A stretch of DNA of 10,233 nt from Pseudomonadota bacterium (lineage in GTDB: Bacteria; Pseudomonadota; Alphaproteobacteria; Acetobacterales; Acetobacteraceae). The stretch lies in NCBI GenBank assembly GCA_021808185.1, contig JAKBCB010000092.1, forward strand, positions 1 to 10,233, given 5' to 3'. Made by a program: the position numbers and the translations under genes. The notes under the pieces are model-generated. The model was not told where the DNA came from and searched no databases. It was given only the letters and a program-made list of their open reading frames with translations. Of this stretch, positions 5,983 through 10,233 are shown piece after piece. Numbering within the stretch: the first letter of the stretch is position 1; each line of letters opens with the position of its first letter.

Positions 5983-8868
5983 TTATGGCGCAACGGGGCG
6001 GTCGAGGCGGATCAGCAGCCGCTTCCAGATCGCCAGCGCGGCCTCGGGCGAATACAGGGCCGTAACACGTTCGACACCGCGCGCCGATTGCGCCTGCCAC
6101 AGCGCCGCATCCTCGTGCAGCCGCACCACGGAAGCGGCGAATGCCTGCGGCGTGTCGGCCATCAGCACGCCGTCGCCATCGGCGAGCCCGGTGCCCTCCA
6201 GCGAGATGGACGAGCCCACCACCGGCAGCCCGTAGGCAAGGCTGGTCGCCACCTTGCCCTTGAACCCGGCGCCGAAGCGCAAGGGGGCCACGGACAGGCG
6301 CACCGTGGCGAACAGGTCGGCCAGATCCTCGACCCACCCGACGATCTCCACCCCGTCCCCGGCGAAGTCGCGCAGGCTGGCCGGCATCCCGCTGCCGGCG
6401 AGCTTCAGCCGCACGTCCGGCAGCTTCTTGCGCACCTTCGGGAACACCTCGGAGAGGAACCATTCCACGCCGTCGAGGTTGGGCGGGTGCTGGTAGTTGC
6501 CGATGAAGCAGATGTCGCGGCGCTCGGCGAACGGGCGCGCGATCGGGCGGGGCCGCTCGATCCAGCGCAGCAGCACGAGTTTCTCCGCCGGCACGTCGCG
6601 GCGGAGCAGGTCCATCTCGTGATCGCTGGTGATGATGGTGGCGTCGGTGGCCAGCATGCAGCGCACTTCCTCCTCGCGCGCGGCCTCCGGCAGCGTCCGG
6701 CCGGCCAGCTCCGCCCGGCGCTGCTCGCGCAGGAAGTGCAGATCGGCGGTGCCGAACACGATCCGCGCCTCCGGCGCGAGGTCGCGCAGGCGGTCGAGCA
6801 GCATCGTCATGTTGGCGTGGCGGTACACCTGCACGAGCCCGAGGCCCGCGCCGAATGCCTGGAGATATTGCGTCACCGACCCGTATTCCGGCGGCCCCAC
6901 CACCTCGATGCCATTGCGCGCCAGCAATTCGGCGGCGGTGGGGTCGATCGCCAGGGCGTGCACTGGGCAGAAGGTGACATGCCAGCCGAGGCGGCGCAGC
7001 AGCACCATCTGCTCGAAGGTGGCGATGGAACCGGCGTCGCGGTCCGGGCGGGGCAGGTCGTCGTCGATCACCAGCGCATGGCCGACGAAGCCGGCGGCGG
7101 GCGCGGCGGCGGGTGCGAGGCGGGCACGCAGGCGCAGCGAGTCCTCGTCCCGAAGCTCCGGGTCCGGCGGCGCGCCGTCCGTGTCGGGGGTGCCTTGCGT
7201 CGGCCATGCGGCGACCGAGAGCGGCTGATACAGCACCGTCCGCCCGGCCGCGCGCAGCCGCGCGCAGAGATCGGCGGCGGCGTGGCCGAAGCGGGAGAAC
7301 AGCGGGCTGAACCCGTCCACGGCGAGCAGCGCCGCCCGCCGCACCGCGAAAGCCAGGCCCGGCAGCGCGTCGGCACGGCGCATGAAGCGGTGTTCGGCGG
7401 CGTCGAACGGCGCCAGATGCGCGGGGTCGCGCAACGCGCCGTCCGGCTCGGCGAGCAGCAGCGCGTGCTGGATCAGCCCGTCCTCGCGCACCAGGCGGCT
7501 GCCGACGGCGGCGGCCTCCGCCTCGCGCGCGAAGGTCTGCTCGATCTCGTCGAGCCAGCCGGGCAGCACGCGCGCCTGCGGGGCAAGGAAGGCGAGCAGC
7601 GGCGCGCGCGATGCGCGGGCGACCTCGTTGCGGCCGGCGACGAGGCCGCTGCCATCCGCGAGGCGCACGTAGCGCAGGTTGCGCACCACGGCCGGGATCA
7701 GTGCCGCGGAACCGCCCTGGGCGCCGTCGTCCAGCAGCACGATGTCTGCGGCGCGGTCCACGCCCGCCGCGTGCAGGGCCGCGAGGCAGCGATAGATCGT
7801 CTCGAACCCGGCCGTCGCCGGCACCACGACGGTGGCCGCCAGCCGCTCCGGCTCGGCCAGCGTCAGCACCGGGTAGCGGGCGGTCACGTCCTCCAGCGCG
7901 CCGGCGAGGCCGGCGGCACCGAAGCCGGCGCCGCCACGGCCGGGGCCGCCCTTGGCCAGATCGGCGAAGAACTCGGCCACCGTCAGGAACAGGTCGCGCG
8001 CGGCGCGGTCCTCGTCGCGGGCCGCGCCGAGCTGCGCCAGTTCGTCGATCTGGCCGCGCAGCAGCCGCACCTGCCGTTCCAGGTCGATGATGCGCTCCTC
8101 CGCCGCCGCCATGCGGCCGAGCCGCACCGTCACCGGGTCGGACAGGTTGCGCCCGGTGCCGGCCTCCTGCACCGCGATCGACAGCGCGCCCTTGTCGGCC
8201 AGCACCGCGTAGGGCAGCGCGAAGCTGAAGCCGTGCGTGCCGTCGCCGATGCCGGCCTGTTGCAGGTCCGGGCGGAACGCGTCGGCGCGCACGGTGCCGA
8301 CGCGCTCGTCATCCACCAGCACGGCGAGTTCGACATGCGCGCCCGGCCGGTCCGGATACCAGCACCAGCCGGAGACCCAGCCATCGCGGGAGACACGGTC
8401 GAGATGGCCGGACAGCGTCGGCACCTGAGCCGCCGCCCCCGGCTTGTCCGCGGCGCGGGTGGCGTCCGGCCATTGCACCTCGACCCCGCCGCCGAGCGGT
8501 TGGCCGGTGCGCAGGTCGCGCAGCGACACCGTCACGCGCTGGCCGGGCGTCATCAGGCCGAGATCGAGCCCGAAGCGGAAGGCATGGCGGCCGTTGCCGA
8601 TGCCGGCGCTGACCAGATCGGCGCGCTCCTGGTCGCACATGAAGCGCGCGGCCTCCACCCCGTCGATCAGGACGGCCACGGCGCGTTGCACCGCCGGTTC
8701 GTCCGGCGACCAGGACCAGCCTTGCAGCGTGCCGTCCGGGTCAACCCGGTCGAGCCCGCCATTCAGCCGCACCACCGGCCGGCCCGGCGCCATCTGGGCG
8801 GCGGGGCGCGGTGGGGCGGCGGGGCGGCGCGCGGGCCTAGCACCCGCTTGCTTGGTCGGCTTAGCCAA
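5983..8868 (-). CDS. multidomain glycosyltransferase: tandem GW modules, coiled coil, degenerate GT2 (GT-A), GT4 (GT-B)
   Basis: Predicted cytoplasmic enzyme transferring a sugar onto a surface glycan or protein; 961 residues, no signal peptide or clear membrane helix. Domains: basic Pro/Ala/Arg-rich start (1-30); two related modules at about 36-131 and 152-250 sharing LDRV, GW-W-PD-P and AGIG-G-H-F; a coiled coil (about 253-283); a GT2-like GT-A domain (about 343-556) with VLLDDGAQGG and LAFLAPQARVLPGWLD; a GT4-like GT-B domain (about 595-955) with FIGNYQHPPNLDGVEWF (788-804), APLRFGAGFKGK (861-872) and SLEG (889-892). The GT-A domain lacks the expected acidic metal motif (LAPQA at 428-432) and the ED before DLC (HAAADLC at 529-535), so GT-B is the likelier active half. 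TTG 8868 is chosen as start because GGGAG lies about nine bases upstream and the next ATG (8793) has no ribosome binding site. The frame runs open far upstream but only as a shadow of the preceding gene. The stop is 19 bases before gst. Confidence 0.87.
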   Translation of the reverse strand: MAKPTKQAGARPARRPAAPPRPAAQMAPGRPVVRLNGGLDRVDPDGTLQGWSWSPDEPAVQRAVAVLIDGVEAARFMCDQERADLVSAGIGNGRHAFRFGLDLGLMTPGQRVTVSLRDLRTGQPLGGGVEVQWPDATRAADKPGAAAQVPTLSGHLDRVSRDGWVSGWCWYPDRPGAHVELAVLVDDERVGTVRADAFRPDLQQAGIGDGTHGFSFALPYAVLADKGALSIAVQEAGTGRNLSDPVTVRLGRMAAAEERIIDLERQVRLLRGQIDELAQLGAARDEDRAARDLFLTVAEFFADLAKGGPGRGGAGFGAAGLAGALEDVTARYPVLTLAEPERLAATVVVPATAGFETIYRCLAALHAAGVDRAADIVLLDDGAQGGSAALIPAVVRNLRYVRLADGSGLVAGRNEVARASRAPLLAFLAPQARVLPGWLDEIEQTFAREAEAAAVGSRLVREDGLIQHALLLAEPDGALRDPAHLAPFDAAEHRFMRRADALPGLAFAVRRAALLAVDGFSPLFSRFGHAAADLCARLRAAGRTVLYQPLSVAAWPTQGTPDTDGAPPDPELRDEDSLRLRARLAPAAAPAAGFVGHALVIDDDLPRPDRDAGSIATFEQMVLLRRLGWHVTFCPVHALAIDPTAAELLARNGIEVVGPPEYGSVTQYLQAFGAGLGLVQVYRHANMTMLLDRLRDLAPEARIVFGTADLHFLREQRRAELAGRTLPEAAREEEVRCMLATDATIITSDHEMDLLRRDVPAEKLVLLRWIERPRPIARPFAERRDICFIGNYQHPPNLDGVEWFLSEVFPKVRKKLPDVRLKLAGSGMPASLRDFAGDGVEIVGWVEDLADLFATVRLSVAPLRFGAGFKGKVATSLAYGLPVVGSSISLEGTGLADGDGVLMADTPQAFAASVVRLHEDAALWQAQSARGVERVTALYSPEAALAIWKRLLIRLDRPVAP

Positions 8869-8918
8869 AGCTGCGCACTCCCATGCCGTCCCGCCCGTCG
8901 TGCCGTTGTGCCCGCATG

Positions 8919-10172
8919 TTACGCCCCCGCAAGCCGCCGATCCGCTAAGGCATCGGCACGCAGCAGCTTTTGCACCAGCGCCAGCAGGTCGCCGCCGTCG
9001 AACAGATGCCCGGGCACGCAGGCCGCCGCCGCCGCCGCGATGTCGCTCGGCTGGTCGCCGATCAGCACGCTGGCCGAGGGCTCCACGCCCCAGGCGCGGA
9101 TCAGATCCAGCAGCATCCCCGGTGCCGGCTTGCGCCAGTCGCTCTCGCGCCGGTAGTCGGCGACGACCGCCTGCGGGTGATACGGGCAATAGCGCGCATC
9201 GTCGATGGTGCCGCCGGCGCGGCGCGCCTGCTCGGCCATCCAGGCGAGCAGGTGGCGCACCGCCGCCTCGTCGTACAGGCCACGCGCCACACCCGACTGG
9301 TTGGTGACGACGAAGACATGCCAGCCGGCGTCGCTCGCGGCGCGGATCGCGGCAAGCGCGGTCGGCGTCCACTCGAACCGCTCGATGCTGCCGACATAGC
9401 CGTGGTCGCGATTGATGACGCCGTCGCGGTCCAGGAACAGCGCGCGGCGGCGCAGCCGGGCCGGCAACTCCGCGCGCGCGCGGGCGAGGTCGGCGGGAAT
9501 GCCGATGTCGATGAACCAGCCGGGCAACCGCGTCCCCCGCAGGGCGCCGCGCGCGGCGAGGGCCGGCAGCACGTCGCGCTCCAGCGAGCACGCCGGCGCG
9601 AGCGCCGCCACGATGTCCCGGCGCAGCACATAGATGCCGGCGTTGATGTCGCCCGACACGCCGGGCGGCGGGCGTTCGTGGAACGCGGCGATCCGCTCGC
9701 CCTCGGTTGCCACCACGCCGGACCGGGAGGCGTCGGCCAGACGGTGCAGGGCGAGGCGGCCGAGCACCTCCGGCCCATCGCCGGCGGCGGCGGCGAGCAG
9801 GGGGGCGAGATTGGCGTCGAGCAGCGAATCGCCGTTCAGCAGCAGGAACCGCTCGTCGAGCCGGTCCCGCGCGTGCCACAGCGCACCGCCGGTGCCGGCC
9901 GGCGCGGGTTCGATGCTGACGGCGATGCGCGCCGCCACCGGCAGCGTGGCCGCCAGAGCCGCGAGCGAGGCCTGCACCTCGGCGGACAAATGGCCAGCGA
10001 GCAGCAGGATATCCTCGACCCCGTAGCGCACCACCTCGCGCAGCAGCCACGCCAGGAACGGGCGGTCGCCGCAGGGCAGCAACGGCTTGGGGCGGTCGGC
10101 GGCAAGCGCGCCGAGCCGGCTGCCAAGCCCGCCGACGAGCACGGCGCATTGGCGGATCGTTGCACGGGTCAC
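8919..10172 (-). CDS. fused sugar-1-phosphate nucleotidyltransferase / D-glycero-D-manno-heptose-1,7-bisphosphate 7-phosphatase-like (HddC-GmhB type)
   Basis: Cytoplasmic 417-residue fusion supplying an activated sugar, most likely an NDP-heptose. N-terminal domain (about 8-238) is a nucleotidyltransferase: GGLGSRLG (14-21), RPKPLLP with K29, GTGGAL (93-98), NGDS (113-116), DINAGIYVL (175-183) and FIDIGIPADL (220-229), as in HddC and mannose-1-phosphate guanylyltransferases. C-terminal domain (about 243-405) is a HAD-IIIA phosphatase: FLDRDGVIN (D248, D250), VTNQSGVARG (289-298), K348 in RKPAPGM, and GDQPSD (D373, D377), as in GmhB and the HisB N-terminal domain. Oddly, only C329 of the E. 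coli GmhB zinc ligands remains: CPHHP is CPYHP here and CDCRKP is SDWRKP. GTG 10172 overlaps the preceding gene's stop as GTGA, which decides the start. The substrate (heptose versus another sugar) is inferred from the GmhB-like half. The glycosyltransferase follows after 50 bases. Confidence 0.88.
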   Translation of the reverse strand: MTRATIRQCAVLVGGLGSRLGALAADRPKPLLPCGDRPFLAWLLREVVRYGVEDILLLAGHLSAEVQASLAALAATLPVAARIAVSIEPAPAGTGGALWHARDRLDERFLLLNGDSLLDANLAPLLAAAAGDGPEVLGRLALHRLADASRSGVVATEGERIAAFHERPPPGVSGDINAGIYVLRRDIVAALAPACSLERDVLPALAARGALRGTRLPGWFIDIGIPADLARARAELPARLRRRALFLDRDGVINRDHGYVGSIERFEWTPTALAAIRAASDAGWHVFVVTNQSGVARGLYDEAAVRHLLAWMAEQARRAGGTIDDARYCPYHPQAVVADYRRESDWRKPAPGMLLDLIRAWGVEPSASVLIGDQPSDIAAAAAACVPGHLFDGGDLLALVQKLLRADALADRRLAGA

Positions 10173-10233
10173 CCGGCGCTGAATAGCGCCCGGCCGGTCA
10201 GGCCCGCAATGCGCATGTCGGCCCTTCCGGTGC
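10169..10233 (-). CDS. C-terminal end of an unidentified upstream gene (partial)
   Basis: A minus-strand frame enters from the right window edge and reads TGRADMRIAGLTGRALFSAG before TGA at 10171-10169. That stop overlaps the GTG start of the nucleotidyltransferase/phosphatase gene in the four bases GTGA, the usual sign of two coupled genes in one operon. About 20 residues are too few to name a family. By context it could be another sugar-precursor gene, such as a heptose kinase, isomerase or epimerase, but the sequence does not show this. An alternative is that ATG 10216, preceded by GGAAGGG, starts a 15-residue leader peptide. Confidence 0.5.
   Translation of the reverse strand, partial: TGRADMRIAGLTGRALFSAG
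10175..10190 (-). promoter_or_regulatory. stem-loop two bases upstream of the GTG start of the fusion gene
   Basis: In the transcript GGCGCU-AUUC-AGCGCC forms a perfect six-pair stem with a four-base loop, ending two bases before GTG 10172. It lies where the ribosome binding site should be, and no Shine-Dalgarno sequence is visible there. Ribosomes finishing the upstream gene would melt it, so it may make translation of the fusion gene depend on the upstream gene. Confidence 0.4.

Noticed and set aside
5956..9156. Open frame of about 1066 codons on the plus strand opposite the glycosyltransferase
   Set aside because: Its translation is rich in His, Gln, Arg and Gly in the way typical of antisense frames in high-GC genes, with no recognisable domain, while the minus strand carries clear glycosyltransferase and phosphatase motifs.
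8869..10149. Upstream extension of the glycosyltransferase frame, giving a 1388-codon open frame
   Set aside because: This part lies in a shifted frame over the nucleotidyltransferase/phosphatase gene and is Arg/Pro/Ala-rich without motifs; the real glycosyltransferase starts near 8868.

Overview
The window is high-GC bacterial DNA with tightly packed genes, small overlaps and alternative starts (TTG, GTG). The order ispH-thrB-rnhA, the presence of aat and msrQ, and a large glycosyltransferase carrying tandem 'GW-W-P ... AGIG-G-H-F' modules suggest an alphaproteobacterium. Rhodospirillales/Acetobacteraceae is the best guess; this is inferred from gene content, and there is no rRNA or tRNA to confirm it.

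Layout from left to right. (1) Positions 1-470 are less GC-rich than the rest. They hold the 5' part of a small minus-strand membrane-protein gene that seems to carry a frameshift, and an AT-rich upstream region with inverted repeats. (2) Positions 471-2911, minus strand, are a compact housekeeping run transcribed ispH > thrB > rnhA (isoprenoid precursor synthesis, threonine synthesis, RNA-DNA hybrid removal). (3) Positions 3024-5297, plus strand, run divergently from ispH: an uncharacterised lipoprotein, aat (N-end rule tagging) and an enlarged msrQ (haem membrane partner of periplasmic methionine sulfoxide reductase) with no msrP beside it. (4) Positions 5328-10233, minus strand, are a carbohydrate operon. 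In transcription order it has the tail of an unidentified gene, a fused sugar-1-phosphate nucleotidyltransferase / GmhB-type heptose bisphosphate phosphatase, a 961-residue multidomain glycosyltransferase, and a small glutathione-transferase-like protein.

The operon in (4) is the most unusual part. The fusion protein has the two activities needed to make an NDP-heptose-type donor (dephosphorylation of a sugar bisphosphate and nucleotidyl transfer). The adjacent glycosyltransferase could use such a donor to build a surface glycan or glycoprotein. Several catalytic or structural motifs in this operon are altered: the GT-A domain lacks the acidic metal motif and the ED motif, the phosphatase domain has lost three of the four zinc ligands known from E. 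coli GmhB, and the GST lacks the beta-class cysteine. Long open frames antisense to or overlapping these genes are GC-driven shadows and were left out.
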